Shown here piece by piece: positions 43,942-53,204 of a DNA stretch of 64,000 nt. Where the stretch lies: the NCBI RefSeq assembly GCF_052161615.1, contig NZ_CP197417.1, positions 3,100,001-3,164,000 on the forward strand. The letters run 5' to 3'. Made by a program: the position numbers and the translations under genes. The number at the start of each line of letters is the position of its first letter. Within the stretch, counting starts at the first letter, position 1. Under the pieces are notes generated by a model. It made no database searches. It was given only the letters and a program-made list of their open reading frames with translations, and was not told the origin of the DNA. This DNA comes from Aeoliella sp052161615. Its GTDB lineage: Bacteria > Planctomycetota > Planctomycetia > Pirellulales > Lacipirellulaceae.

Positions 43942-45330
43942 ATGCACGACCAACTCTACGACTGGGACCGCACCCACCACTGGCACGCCTTCACGCAGAT
44001 GGCCGAGTACACGCCGCTGGTGATCAAGCGTGCCGAAGGCGTGTGGCTCTACGACACCGAGGGGCGACGACTGCTCGACGGCGCGAGCAGCATGTGGTGC
44101 AACGTCCACGGGCATAACCACCCGGCGATGAACGAGGCCATCGTCCGCCAACTCCATCGCGCCGCGCACATCACCACGCTCGGCATGACATCGGACATCA
44201 CGATCGAGCTCGCCAAACGCCTCGTCGATATCACGCCTAATGGTTTGAATCACGTGTTCTTCTCCAGCGATGGATCGAGTGCGAACGAAGTAGCGCTGAA
44301 GGCCGCCTTTCAATACTGGCGGCAATGCGAATCGCCCCAGCCACAGAAAACCAAGTACCTGACATTCGGCGAAGCCTACCATGGCGACACCATCGGTGCG
44401 GCAAGCGTCGGCGCGATTGGCAAGTTCCACGATTTGTTCAAGCCGCTACTTTTCGACGTGATCCGCGCCCCGCAGCCCGACTCTCGCCGACTTCCGAAAG
44501 GATTGAACGGCGACGAATCCGCGAAGTTCTTTCTCGATGAAGTCGAAGCGATTCTCTGCGAACACGCCGATGAGCTTGCCGCCATCGTCATCGAGCCCTT
44601 GGTGCAAGGTGCCGCAGGGATGGTCATGCAGCCCACCGGATTCGTGCGGGGCTTGCGTGAACTCGCCACCAAGTACAACGTGCTTCTGATCGCTGACGAA
44701 GTGGCCACGGGTTTCGGACGCACGGGCGCGATGTTTGCCTGCGAGTCCGAAGGAATTACCCCCGACTTCATGACGCTCGGGAAAGGGCTAACCGGTGGCT
44801 ACCTGCCAATGGCGGCAACGCTCACGACCAGCGAGATTTGGAATACATTCCTGGGTGACGCCGCGTCGGGCCGCGCGATGTACCACGGACACACCTATAG
44901 CGGCAACCCACTCGCTGCCGCGGCGGCGATGGCTTCGCTCGATCTTTTCGAGCAGAACGATTTAATAGCCAATCTCGCTCCCAAGATCGAACACCTCGGC
45001 AACCGCCTCGCCGCGATTGCCGAGCATCCCAACGTGACGGGCGTCCGCCAGCGAGGCATGGTGATCGCGTTCGACATCATAAGAGATCGAGTCACCGGCG
45101 AGACATTTGCCCCCGAGACCCGCGTCGGTCAGCGAATTGCCGAAATCGCGATGGAGCAAGGCGTTTGGATTCGGCCTAGGCCGAACATGTGCTACGCGAT
45201 CCCCCCGCTCGCGATTTCAATCGACGAGATTGATATCCTTATGGACGCGATAGAGAATGGCGTGGAGCAATCCGTCACGGAAGCTCATTCCTCGCCCGTC
45301 TCCATGCCGAGCGATCGCATCTTGCGATAA
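43942..45330 (+). CDS. bioA: Adenosylmethionine--8-amino-7-oxononanoate aminotransferase
   Basis: 462 residues from 43942 (MHDQLYDWDRTHHWHAFTQM), a PLP enzyme of biotin synthesis that uses SAM as amino donor to make diaminopelargonate. Seen: WHAFTQM, which distinguishes BioA from other class III aminotransferases, DGASSMWCNVHGHNHPAM, FFSSDGSSANEVALKAA, AYHGDTIGAASVG, LIADEVATGFGRTG (PLP Asp) and MTLGKGLTGGYLP with the Schiff-base Lys near 277. The longer upstream frame overlaps the previous gene. The last 46 bp overlap the convergent sigma-54 activator gene. Confidence 0.93.
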   Translation: MHDQLYDWDRTHHWHAFTQMAEYTPLVIKRAEGVWLYDTEGRRLLDGASSMWCNVHGHNHPAMNEAIVRQLHRAAHITTLGMTSDITIELAKRLVDITPNGLNHVFFSSDGSSANEVALKAAFQYWRQCESPQPQKTKYLTFGEAYHGDTIGAASVGAIGKFHDLFKPLLFDVIRAPQPDSRRLPKGLNGDESAKFFLDEVEAILCEHADELAAIVIEPLVQGAAGMVMQPTGFVRGLRELATKYNVLLIADEVATGFGRTGAMFACESEGITPDFMTLGKGLTGGYLPMAATLTTSEIWNTFLGDAASGRAMYHGHTYSGNPLAAAAAMASLDLFEQNDLIANLAPKIEHLGNRLAAIAEHPNVTGVRQRGMVIAFDIIRDRVTGETFAPETRVGQRIAEIAMEQGVWIRPRPNMCYAIPPLAISIDEIDILMDAIENGVEQSVTEAHSSPVSMPSDRILR

Positions 45331-47165
45331 AGATTCGAGCGATGCACGCCGAGCAGTTTCGCCGCCTCGGTGACATTACCTCGGACTTGTTCAATCGTGC
45401 GGCGGATGTAGTCGACTTGAAACTCGTGCGTGGCGTCCTGCAGCGCCATGCCAGTCTGCACTCCACCTTCGTTCTTCGCACCGGGCGAAAGCGTAAAGGC
45501 AAGGTCGTCCGCGTCCACCTTGTCGCCAGCCACTAGGTAAGCAACTCGCTCCATTAGGTTACGGAGCTCACGAACATTGCCGGGCCATGAATGCGCCACC
45601 AATCGCTTTTTCGCGGCAGCGGTGAGCACTGGCGTACGCCTGCCCTGCTTCAGACTAAGTTGCTTCAGGAAGTGCTCGGCCAGCGTGATGATGTCGTCGC
45701 CCCGCTCGCGAAGCGGTGGCAATTCGAGCGTCACGACGTTCAAGCGAAAATAGAGATCTTCGCGGAACTTCTTCTGCCGAACCAGCTCGGCGAGATTCTG
45801 ATTCGTCGCGGCAACAACGCGAACGTCCGTCGAAATTGTCTCATGCCCACCGACGCGAACGACTTCTTTCTGCTCAAGCACCCTCAGCAGTTTCGCCTGC
45901 CCGCTGAGACTCATGTCGCCGATTTCATCAAGAAATAGCGTGCCCCCTGATGCCACTTCAAACTTGCCGGGCCGCGATTCGTTGGCTCCCGTAAACGCTC
46001 CCTTTTCGTGGCCGAACAGCTCGCTTTCCAATAACGTCTCGGCGATCGCTGCGCAGTTCACGGCGATTAAGGGCTCGGCACGTCGAGGACTGCGGTAGTG
46101 AATCGACTGGGCGACCACCTCCTTACCGGTGCCATTTTCACCGAGCACGAGCACCGCGAGGTCCGACGCCGCGACCTTCGCGACTGTAGACCGCAGTGCT
46201 TCGATCGCCGGGCAGTTGCCCACCATCTCGATACGATTCTCGGCCGCGTCGACCAAGAGCTGATGACGTTCGAGAATCTGCTCCCATTCTTGCGTGTTGC
46301 CGAGAGCAACCGCCGCGTACGCCGCGAGCTCTACCAACCCCGTCAGATCTTCCGGCGTGAAATTGCCGGCGCGTTTATTGAGCAGCTCGAACGCCCCGAG
46401 CGTCGTACTATTGGGAGCCACTAGTGGAACACACAGGATCGTCTCAGTCGTGTAGCCGGTCTTCTTATCGATAGCACCATGAATAGCGGCGCGATCGTCG
46501 AGCCGATCCACCCGCTCGGGTTCGCCACTCTGCACCACTCGCCCCACGACTCCCGCACTATCAGGCACTCGCAGTTCGTTGTTCGCCATGCCGAGTGCGG
46601 GGCGACCGACAAGCTGCTTGTGTGGCTTATCCCAGAGAAAGATCGTCGCGCGGTCGCATTCGAACTGCGACGTCGCCGCCTCGGCCATGCGATTGAGGAG
46701 CGTTTCGAGGTTGTCGGACTGCGCCCATTGATGCGTGATCTCGAGCAGCGTCTCGAGTCGCTCGGCGTGAAGCTTCTCGCGCCGCCGCGAACGCACCAAA
46801 GCGCAAGCGGCACCAAGCCCTTGGCTGAGCACGCCGCGATCGATGTCGGTCGAACCAGCAAACAGCAGGGCCGTAGGCGGAAAAGTAGCTTCCGCGGCCG
46901 ACCACAACGGGACCGCTCCCCAACCATTCGACTGCTTGGCGGCACCCGTATCGAGGGCATCCGCGGCGAGATCGAGTGGAAGTTGTCCCGTCATGCTTCC
47001 GGCGGAGGCCGTCACCACCCAATCGGGCGGCTGCGACCGCACGAGCGCCGCGGTCTTGATTCCGCCAGCCTCTGCCAATCGCCGAACGATGAACGAGTGA
47101 AATGCCGTTTCGTCCTTAGATTGTTGAATATCGGCGAGCAGCTGTGACCAATCGAGCGAGGGCAT
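45285..47165 (-). CDS. Sigma-54-dependent activator with GAF domain
   Basis: 626 residues. Order: an N-terminal region of about 150 residues, a GAF sensor (about 150-300), an AAA+ domain (about 315-550) and a C-terminal Fis-type helix-turn-helix. AAA+ has Walker A GENGTGKE, the ESELFGHEKGAFTGA loop that touches sigma-54, Walker B GTLFLDEIGDM and the arginine region KKFREDLYFRLNV. The HTH is VTEAAKLLGVHRSNLYRKM near 600. There is no receiver domain, so it answers a small ligand or partner rather than phosphorylation. A possible, unproven activator for the two sigma-54 promoters in this window. Confidence 0.93.
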   Translation of the reverse strand: MPSLDWSQLLADIQQSKDETAFHSFIVRRLAEAGGIKTAALVRSQPPDWVVTASAGSMTGQLPLDLAADALDTGAAKQSNGWGAVPLWSAAEATFPPTALLFAGSTDIDRGVLSQGLGAACALVRSRRREKLHAERLETLLEITHQWAQSDNLETLLNRMAEAATSQFECDRATIFLWDKPHKQLVGRPALGMANNELRVPDSAGVVGRVVQSGEPERVDRLDDRAAIHGAIDKKTGYTTETILCVPLVAPNSTTLGAFELLNKRAGNFTPEDLTGLVELAAYAAVALGNTQEWEQILERHQLLVDAAENRIEMVGNCPAIEALRSTVAKVAASDLAVLVLGENGTGKEVVAQSIHYRSPRRAEPLIAVNCAAIAETLLESELFGHEKGAFTGANESRPGKFEVASGGTLFLDEIGDMSLSGQAKLLRVLEQKEVVRVGGHETISTDVRVVAATNQNLAELVRQKKFREDLYFRLNVVTLELPPLRERGDDIITLAEHFLKQLSLKQGRRTPVLTAAAKKRLVAHSWPGNVRELRNLMERVAYLVAGDKVDADDLAFTLSPGAKNEGGVQTGMALQDATHEFQVDYIRRTIEQVRGNVTEAAKLLGVHRSNLYRKMRSLGMETGEE

Positions 47166-47413
47166 GGCTTCAGAAGTTACTAAGTGATTCGACGCGGTTC
47201 GGTTAAAGTGTCGCGGTTATGGGTACAGACTAACGAAGTGACGCGGTTTTGCAACTGTGGCGCGAACAATTCTGATGGCGCTGCGACCAGTTAGGGAAAC
47301 CCAAATGCGGCCCTAGTGGGGGTTTACGCCGCAGGGCATCGATTGGTACTTTGGGGGCGGTGCGGCGCGGGCCGCCGGCTTGTGACCCAACTCCTCCTGG
47401 AACGGATAGCGTG

Positions 47414-48229
47414 ATGTTTGAAGGAAAGCGTGGCCTCATTACCGGCGTGTTCAACAAGCAGTCCATCGCCTGGGCGATCGCCGAAAAGATCATGGAGAAC
47501 GGCGGCACGTGCGGCTTCTCCTACATGCCCGACAAGCCGGACGACGAGCGTCAGAAGAATCTAAATCGCATCCAGAAGCTTACCGAAGGCAACCCGAGTG
47601 TCGCGTTCCTCCAGCCCATGGACGTAACCAAAGACGAGCAAATCGCCAACCTCATGGGTGTCGCCAAGGACAAACTGGGCAAGCTCGACTTCCTGCTGCA
47701 CTCCATTGCGTTTGCTCCCCCTGAAGACCTGAAAAAAGACACCGTCGAGTGCAGCCGCGAAGGCTTTCGCATCGCGATGGAAATCAGTGCGTACAGCCTG
47801 CTGGCGCTCGCGAATGCAGCCCGTCCACTGTTGCACGAAGGTAGCACCGTTTTGACGCTCACCTATTTTGGTGGCGAGAAGGCGGTACCGGGCTACAACA
47901 TCATGGGCGTATGCAAAGCAACGCTCGACTCGATTGTGAAGTACTTGGCGTTTGACCTGGGTGCGGCAGGTGTTCGCGTGAACGCTCTGAGCGCCGGTCC
48001 GCTACAGACCATCAGTGGCCGCGGAGCGGGCGTCGACGAGATGCTCGGGTTGTACGAGGCGGTGGCTCCGCTGGGACGTAACGTGACGCACGACGAAGCG
48101 GGCAAGTGCGGTGCATTTCTGCTCTCCGAGATGTCGAGCGGCGTCACCGGCGAGATCCTGCACCTCGACGCCGGCTACAACATCATGGGCTCGCCGGGTC
48201 GGATGCTCGACAAGTTCAAGACGAGCTAG
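47414..48229 (+). CDS. fabI: Enoyl-[acyl-carrier-protein] reductase (NADH)
   Basis: 271 residues from 47414 (MFEGKRGLITGVFNKQSIAWAIA). Final reduction of each fatty-acid elongation cycle. Short-chain dehydrogenase fold with the FabI-type cofactor loop GVFNKQSIAW, SIAFAPPEDL near 107, and the active-site pair in YNIMGVCKA, Tyr-x6-Lys, which is the FabI signature rather than the x3 spacing of ordinary SDRs. C-terminal GEILHLDAGYNIMG. Divergent from the sigma-54 activator gene across a 248-bp gap in which I saw no clear promoter. Confidence 0.93.
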   Translation: MFEGKRGLITGVFNKQSIAWAIAEKIMENGGTCGFSYMPDKPDDERQKNLNRIQKLTEGNPSVAFLQPMDVTKDEQIANLMGVAKDKLGKLDFLLHSIAFAPPEDLKKDTVECSREGFRIAMEISAYSLLALANAARPLLHEGSTVLTLTYFGGEKAVPGYNIMGVCKATLDSIVKYLAFDLGAAGVRVNALSAGPLQTISGRGAGVDEMLGLYEAVAPLGRNVTHDEAGKCGAFLLSEMSSGVTGEILHLDAGYNIMGSPGRMLDKFKTS

Positions 48230-49113
48230 TTCGCCTCACCTTGGGCGTGCAGCTCGCTCACGTATTCATCTGCGAGCTTCGCAAGACTGTGCATCGAGCG
48301 GCTGAAATGGTGACATGCGATCAAAGGTTGAAGCTCGCTACCAAACGCCTGGCCACCAACAATCCAACGAGTGAGTCCAGCGGTCGGGATGAATAGGTCG
48401 TTGTTGGCTTGAGTGACGAACACGTTCGCGTTGTCGAGGTGAGTAGCACTCAACAACGCCAAGTCCGGTGGGTTCTTCTCAACCGCTGCGCGAATCTCGT
48501 CCAGAGGTAGCGAAATACCTAGGACCCTGGCGTCCCACCCTTTCTCGCGTAGTACGAGCTCCGCCAGTCGCGAAGGAAGTTCCGCGTGATCATCCGACGG
48601 GGTGGTGACGATCGCTCGCGGTGCTCCTGGTTCGGGGAGGGGCAGCATGCGGCGGAGGTTATGCAACGTCGCGATCGCGATCTCGCACGCCCGCCGCTCC
48701 TGATGCACGCTGAACTCACCGCGAGCCCAACGATGACCAATCTCGTGAAAGACGGGTGCGATCACTTGGTCCGCGATTTCGACCATCGAGTGCCCAGCGT
48801 GGTATAGCGGCTCGATGATCGCCTGACTCGCCGACTCGTCGCCGGCGGCCAGCGTCTCCACCAGCGGTTCGCACGCGTCCTCCAGCCGGCACTTCACGTG
48901 CTCGGCGGCGAGGCCGAGCAGTTCGGGCCGGACGATCGCGTACCCCTGCTCGCGCGCGAGCTTCACCACGGCAGCCAAGGGCAGCTTGCGGTGACCTCCG
49001 GCCGTTTTCACGGCTTCGAGCTTCCCGCTGTCGACCCATCGTTTGATGGACGACTCGCTGACCCCCAGGGCCTGGGCGACTTGTTTCGGGGTGAATTTGC
49101 GCTGCATCGGCAT
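48226..49113 (-). CDS. MerR/CarH-like regulator with cobalamin-binding domain
   Basis: 295 residues (ATG at 49113 or 49107). N-terminal MerR-type helix-turn-helix (FTPKQVAQALGVSESSIKRW, 7-26, with wing AGGHRKL), then the four-helix B12 cap and a Rossmann B12-binding domain, the layout of CarH/LitR light sensors. By alignment to CarH by eye, the Trp (W129) and Glu (E139) over the adenosyl group remain, but the neighbouring His positions are Ala130 and Arg140. A His that could be the lower cobalt ligand remains (H176 in SDDHAEL). The gene overlaps the fabI 3' end by 4 bp on the opposite strand. Confidence 0.82.
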   Translation of the reverse strand: MPMQRKFTPKQVAQALGVSESSIKRWVDSGKLEAVKTAGGHRKLPLAAVVKLAREQGYAIVRPELLGLAAEHVKCRLEDACEPLVETLAAGDESASQAIIEPLYHAGHSMVEIADQVIAPVFHEIGHRWARGEFSVHQERRACEIAIATLHNLRRMLPLPEPGAPRAIVTTPSDDHAELPSRLAELVLREKGWDARVLGISLPLDEIRAAVEKNPPDLALLSATHLDNANVFVTQANNDLFIPTAGLTRWIVGGQAFGSELQPLIACHHFSRSMHSLAKLADEYVSELHAQGEAN

Positions 49114-49211
49114 GATGCGTTTTCTCGTTGAATCAACTCGTGACGTACCGCTCGGCGGACACGCGACGGGTGGTCCAAAAGTCGACGCACCTTCGCTAAG
49201 CCCCCGCACGA

Positions 49212-50687
49212 CTAGCCCAGGGCCAGCGTGACGGTCTTATTCTCAGTGTAGGCTGCCAGACCCGCTTCGCCCAATTCCCGGCCGATTCCGCTCTCTTTAA
49301 AGCCACCAAACGGGGCCGCGGCGTCGAAAACGTCGTAACAATTCACCCAAACCGTACCAGCGCGGACCTTGGCGGCAAACCGGTGGGCCTTGCCGATGTC
49401 GCGGGTCCAGACCGCGGCGGCGAGTCCGAAGTTGGTGTTGTTCGCCCGGTGAATGAGCTCGTCGACATCGCTGAACTTCAGCACGCTCAGCACGGGGCCG
49501 AAAATTTCCTCGCGGGCGATTCGCATGTCGTCTGTCACTCCGGCGAACAGCGTTGGCTCGATGAAGTAACCCCGATCGCCCACGCGGTTGCCACCGGTGA
49601 TGCAGCTTGCTCCGTCCTGCTTGCCGTACTCGACGTACTGCATGATCTTGTCGAACTGAGCCTGATCGACCTGCGGACCTTGCTTAGTCTCAGGATCAAA
49701 TGGATCGCCCACAGGATGGCCCGCGTTGTACTCGGCGATGCGGTCGACCACGTCGTCGTACACGCGGTCCTCAACGAACAATCGGCTTCCAGCACAGCAG
49801 CACTGGCCCTGGTTGAAATACAGCGCGAAGTGCGCCCCGGCGATGGCCTTGTCGAGGTCGGCGTCGGCGAAGATCACGTTGGGACTCTTGCCACCGAGTT
49901 CAAAAGTCACCCGCTTCATCGTTTCGAGCGCGGTGCGCTGAATAATCTTCGCGGTGGAGCCTTCGCCTGTGAATGCGATCTTATCGACTCCAGGATGAGC
50001 GACAATCGCGGCACCCGCGGTCGGACCGTAACCTGGGACGACGTTGATCACGCCATCGGGAATGCCGGCCTTTTGGGCGAGACGGGCCATTCGCAGGCAG
50101 GTGAGCGGCGTTTGCTCGGCGGGCTTCATGACGATGGTGCAGCCGGTCGCAAGTGCCGGGCCCCACTTCCACGCGGCCATCAGCGCCGGGAAGTTCCAGG
50201 GAATGATCTGCCCTACGACGCCCACCGGTTCGCGGCGGGTGTAGCACAGGTAGTCGCCGCGGATCGGAATGGTGTCGCCTTGAATCTTGTCGGCCCAACC
50301 TGCGTAGTAGCGAATGCAGTCGATCACCAGCGGGATGTCGGCGTTGCGCGAGTCGCTGATCGGCTTACCGTTGTCGAGCGTTTCGAGAGCCGCGAGCTCG
50401 TCGGCCTCGGCCTCGATGAGGTCAGCCAGCTTGTACATCAAGCGTCCGCGATCGCGTGCGTCCATCCGCGACCACTCGCCATCGTCGAACTGAGCCCGAG
50501 CCGCCTTCACCGCCTTGTCGACATCGGCCTTATCTCCCTCGGCGACTTCGCAGATGACCTCTTCGGTCGCGGGGTTGATGGTTTCGAACGTCTTGCCACT
50601 GGCGGCCGGAACCCACTGGCCATCGATAAAGCAAGTGGTCTGGCTGACTTTCGGTTGCGAGACTTTTTTTGGTGCTGCGGTCGCCAT
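49212..50687 (-). CDS. NAD(P)-dependent aldehyde dehydrogenase
   Basis: 491 residues from 50687, with AGGAGG upstream. Oxidises aldehydes to acids. Seen: the cofactor motif GVVGQIIPWNFPALMAAWK near 150-168, GPALATGCTIVMKPAEQTP, FTGEGSTAKII near 240, the general base Glu in VTFELGGKSPN near 264 and the catalytic Cys in NQGQCCCAGSRLF near 298. The sequence most resembles the betaine/retinal-type (class 1/2) ALDHs; the substrate is not inferable. Preceded by a long control region containing hairpins. Confidence 0.92.
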   Translation of the reverse strand: MATAAPKKVSQPKVSQTTCFIDGQWVPAASGKTFETINPATEEVICEVAEGDKADVDKAVKAARAQFDDGEWSRMDARDRGRLMYKLADLIEAEADELAALETLDNGKPISDSRNADIPLVIDCIRYYAGWADKIQGDTIPIRGDYLCYTRREPVGVVGQIIPWNFPALMAAWKWGPALATGCTIVMKPAEQTPLTCLRMARLAQKAGIPDGVINVVPGYGPTAGAAIVAHPGVDKIAFTGEGSTAKIIQRTALETMKRVTFELGGKSPNVIFADADLDKAIAGAHFALYFNQGQCCCAGSRLFVEDRVYDDVVDRIAEYNAGHPVGDPFDPETKQGPQVDQAQFDKIMQYVEYGKQDGASCITGGNRVGDRGYFIEPTLFAGVTDDMRIAREEIFGPVLSVLKFSDVDELIHRANNTNFGLAAAVWTRDIGKAHRFAAKVRAGTVWVNCYDVFDAAAPFGGFKESGIGRELGEAGLAAYTENKTVTLALG

Positions 50688-51172
50688 TTCGAATAACCTC
50701 CTGGTCCTTGAAAAACGCACACAAGCGTTCGTTGAGTTTGTTCTGTGTCGCCCTCTCAGCACTCGGCTGACTGGGTAGCGCAATCGCGGCAGGTTAGGCG
50801 AGGGAGTGTGTTTTGTCCAGAAATTGATTGACTGCGACTTTACGCTTTTTCGTCCCGGTGTTCGACTTTTCGTTACTCCTTCGCCCGCAACGCTTTACGC
50901 GATGCTGGCGAGGCGCGATGCCAAACGTTTTGTCGCAGGGGGTGCGACAAAACCACCTTCCGCCGCCATTTGGAGGTTGCCGAAGCCACCTCCTTGTACC
51001 ACCCTTCGTAAGCTCGAACGGTGTACTTTCCTCCATTAGATCAAGCTGGTGAGTACTTTCTAGTCACATTCTGAAAAGATTTTGAAATGGTATTTTGTGG
51101 AGTCTGGAGAGGGAAAAGCGGAATGCTGGAGCGCTGTCTCGACTTCGCGAGAACGAATTAGAATAGACCCCT
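50688..51172. other. Intergenic region with two strong hairpins
   Basis: 485 bp without a credible gene, between two divergent genes. It holds an 11-bp perfect stem GTTTTGTCGCA / TGCGACAAAAC with loop GGGGG (50927-50953) and, 18 bp on, GGAGGT / ACCTCC (50972-50993). An AT-rich stretch covers 51046-51100. TAGAAT at 51159-51164 lies 8 nt before the next ATG and could be a -10 for a leaderless transcript, but no good -35 is seen. Confidence 0.5.
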
Positions 51173-51751
51173 ATGTTTTGGCCACTCGTCCTTCCTATTC
51201 AATGGACCGCCGCCATCCTGTTCGGGCTTGGCCTGCTAGCGGTCGCTACTGCCCCGCTGCTGAAGCGTAAGCGGACTGCGACGTTCTGGTGGGTACTGTT
51301 GGTCGTAGCCTTGGCCTTCATACCGTCTTGCACCGGCATCATGACGGTATTGGACTCGGTTCGGTTCGGAACCTTTCAGTACGCGACGTTTGGTGACGTC
51401 GACGACGTTCGTGTGGAGCGATACTTACCCCCTGCCGCGACCGACATCCGGGTCCGCAAGCACATGCAGGGATTCGACGCGAAGTTTCGAATTAGCGAAT
51501 CCGCCTTGGATCGCTATCTTGAATCGCTATGGGATGAGTACGGCGACGGTTCCACTTTCTCGCGGGCGGAGTATCAAGAATCGAAACAGAGAATTTCGCG
51601 ATCTCATCCCTTCCTCGACGATCCAAAAGAGTGGCCGCCTCTCACCAATCCAGTAGAGTTCCAAAGTCCCACCGCCCCCAATGGAGCCGGCTTCACCATC
51701 TGGTACAGCAAGGAGGACGGTGTCGCTTACGAACGCGCGAGTTACTGGTAG
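51173..51751 (+). CDS. Two-helix membrane protein of unknown function
   Basis: 192 residues. Two N-terminal transmembrane helices (about 5-25, LPIQWTAAILFGLGLLAVA; and 37-58, TFWWVLLVVALAFIPSCTGIM), then a soluble domain of about 130 residues with KHMQGFDAKFRISESALDRYLESLWDEY and a WPPLTNP loop. Lacks a Shine-Dalgarno sequence and has a -10-like hexamer 8 nt upstream. The family is unknown to me; I have a weak impression of similar proteins in planctomycetes. Confidence 0.6.
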   Translation: MFWPLVLPIQWTAAILFGLGLLAVATAPLLKRKRTATFWWVLLVVALAFIPSCTGIMTVLDSVRFGTFQYATFGDVDDVRVERYLPPAATDIRVRKHMQGFDAKFRISESALDRYLESLWDEYGDGSTFSRAEYQESKQRISRSHPFLDDPKEWPPLTNPVEFQSPTAPNGAGFTIWYSKEDGVAYERASYW

Positions 51752-51923
51752 GTTGTACTTTTCGGCGTCGGGGCTGCCTAGAATAGCTGCTGCTGAAGTG
51801 TTCCTGCCTCTAGACCCGGCGACACCGCGTGTCGGAGGATTCGATGTCTTGCCTTGTCGCGAGCAATACGACCTGCTTCTCCTGCCCCCCTAACCTCGGG
51901 CGCTAGTCGCGCTGCTAATTGCC

Positions 51924-53204
51924 ATGAATGTTTCGCCACGCTCTGAGCTTTCCCGCCGGTCGTTTCTTGCAGCTTCGGCCTGTGCGGCTGTTGCGACAAC
52001 GGTGTCCGCAGCCGAGGGGCGCAGGCCGCGGTTGGTTTTGCGGTCGTCGTGGCAGACGGTGAACATTGGGGACATCGCTCACACGCCGGGCGTATTGCGA
52101 CTGCTGGAGGAACACCTGCCGGAGGTCGAAGTGCGGCTATGGCCTTCGAGCGTCGGTAACGGCGTCGAGCAGATTTTGAGGGCCCGGTTTCCGAACGTGG
52201 CCATTTTGAAGACCGATGCCGAGAAGCAGCGGGCGATGGCGGAGTGCGACTTCCTGCTGCATGGCTCGGGGCCGTCGCTCGTTGCGGAGCGGGACGTGCT
52301 GCATTGGGCCGAGGTGACCGGCAAGCCGTACGGCGTGTATGGGATTACGTTCTCGGAGACGAATTACTCCCTTCGACCGCAGTCGGAGGAGGCGCTTGCT
52401 CGAACCATCGGAGCCTTGAGTGGTGCGCGGTTCGTCTACTTTCGCGACTCAGTGTCGCTGGAGCTGGCGAAGTCGAAAGGGTGCCGGGCGCCGATCATGG
52501 GGTTTGCTCCCGACGGAGCGTTTGCCGTCGACCTGACCGACGAGGAGCGCGCCGCCGAGTTTCTCGCTCGGCATGGGCTCGAGCGCGGGAAGTTTTTGTG
52601 CTGTATCCCTCGCCACCGTTACACGCCGTATTGGAGCATTCCGGAGAAGAAGGCCCCGTTCGATCCGCGCAAGCATGAGTACAACCAGCGGCACGTCGCG
52701 AGCGATCATGCGCCGCTCATCGAGGCAATCGTAGCGGTCGTCACGCAAGCCGATATGAAGGTGCTACTCTGTCCGGAAGATCAGACGCAGATGGAGCTGG
52801 GCAAGAGTGCGATTTATGACCAACTTCCGGAAGAGGTTCGTGCGAAAGTGGCGTGGCGGCCCGACTACTGGCTGACGGGCGAGGCCAGGAGCGTGTACCT
52901 GCAGAGCGCGGGGTTGTTCGGGCATGAGATGCACAGCCCGATCATGTGCATCGGCTCGGGCGTGCCGGCGATCGTTTGTCGTTCGCAGGAGCAAACGAGC
53001 AAAGGGTTCATGTGGCGTGACATCGGGCTGGAGGATTGGCTGTTCGACCTGGACAAGCCCGAGGAGGTGGCGAGGATCGCGCCGGCGGTGTTGCGGATCG
53101 CTCAAGAGCCGGCGTGGGCAAAGGAGAAGGCGGCCGTAGCCAGGGCGCGGGTGGAGAAGCTGCAGGCGGATACGATGCGGGTGGTGGGCGAGGCGCTGGG
53201 GTGA
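51924..53204 (+). CDS. Polysaccharide pyruvyl transferase-family protein with Tat-like signal
   Basis: 426 residues. The N-terminus ELSRRSFLAASACAAVATTVSA is a twin-arginine-type signal, so the protein is exported folded. The body has the PS_pyruv_trans fold: NIGDIAHTPGVLRLLEEHLP near 45-65, WPSSVGNGVEQIL, FLLHGSGPSLVA near 105, GVYGITFSE, FRDSVSLELAKSKG near 175 and an exchange-site-like segment LLCPEDQTQMELGKSAIYD. An exported member is unusual, as classical enzymes use cytoplasmic phosphoenolpyruvate. The enzymatic activity is not certain. Confidence 0.8.
   Translation: MNVSPRSELSRRSFLAASACAAVATTVSAAEGRRPRLVLRSSWQTVNIGDIAHTPGVLRLLEEHLPEVEVRLWPSSVGNGVEQILRARFPNVAILKTDAEKQRAMAECDFLLHGSGPSLVAERDVLHWAEVTGKPYGVYGITFSETNYSLRPQSEEALARTIGALSGARFVYFRDSVSLELAKSKGCRAPIMGFAPDGAFAVDLTDEERAAEFLARHGLERGKFLCCIPRHRYTPYWSIPEKKAPFDPRKHEYNQRHVASDHAPLIEAIVAVVTQADMKVLLCPEDQTQMELGKSAIYDQLPEEVRAKVAWRPDYWLTGEARSVYLQSAGLFGHEMHSPIMCIGSGVPAIVCRSQEQTSKGFMWRDIGLEDWLFDLDKPEEVARIAPAVLRIAQEPAWAKEKAAVARARVEKLQADTMRVVGEALG

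Noticed and set aside
49383..50696. 437-codon plus-strand frame
   Set aside because: It is entirely antisense to the aldehyde dehydrogenase, which has all catalytic motifs; GC-rich codon bias opens the opposite frame.
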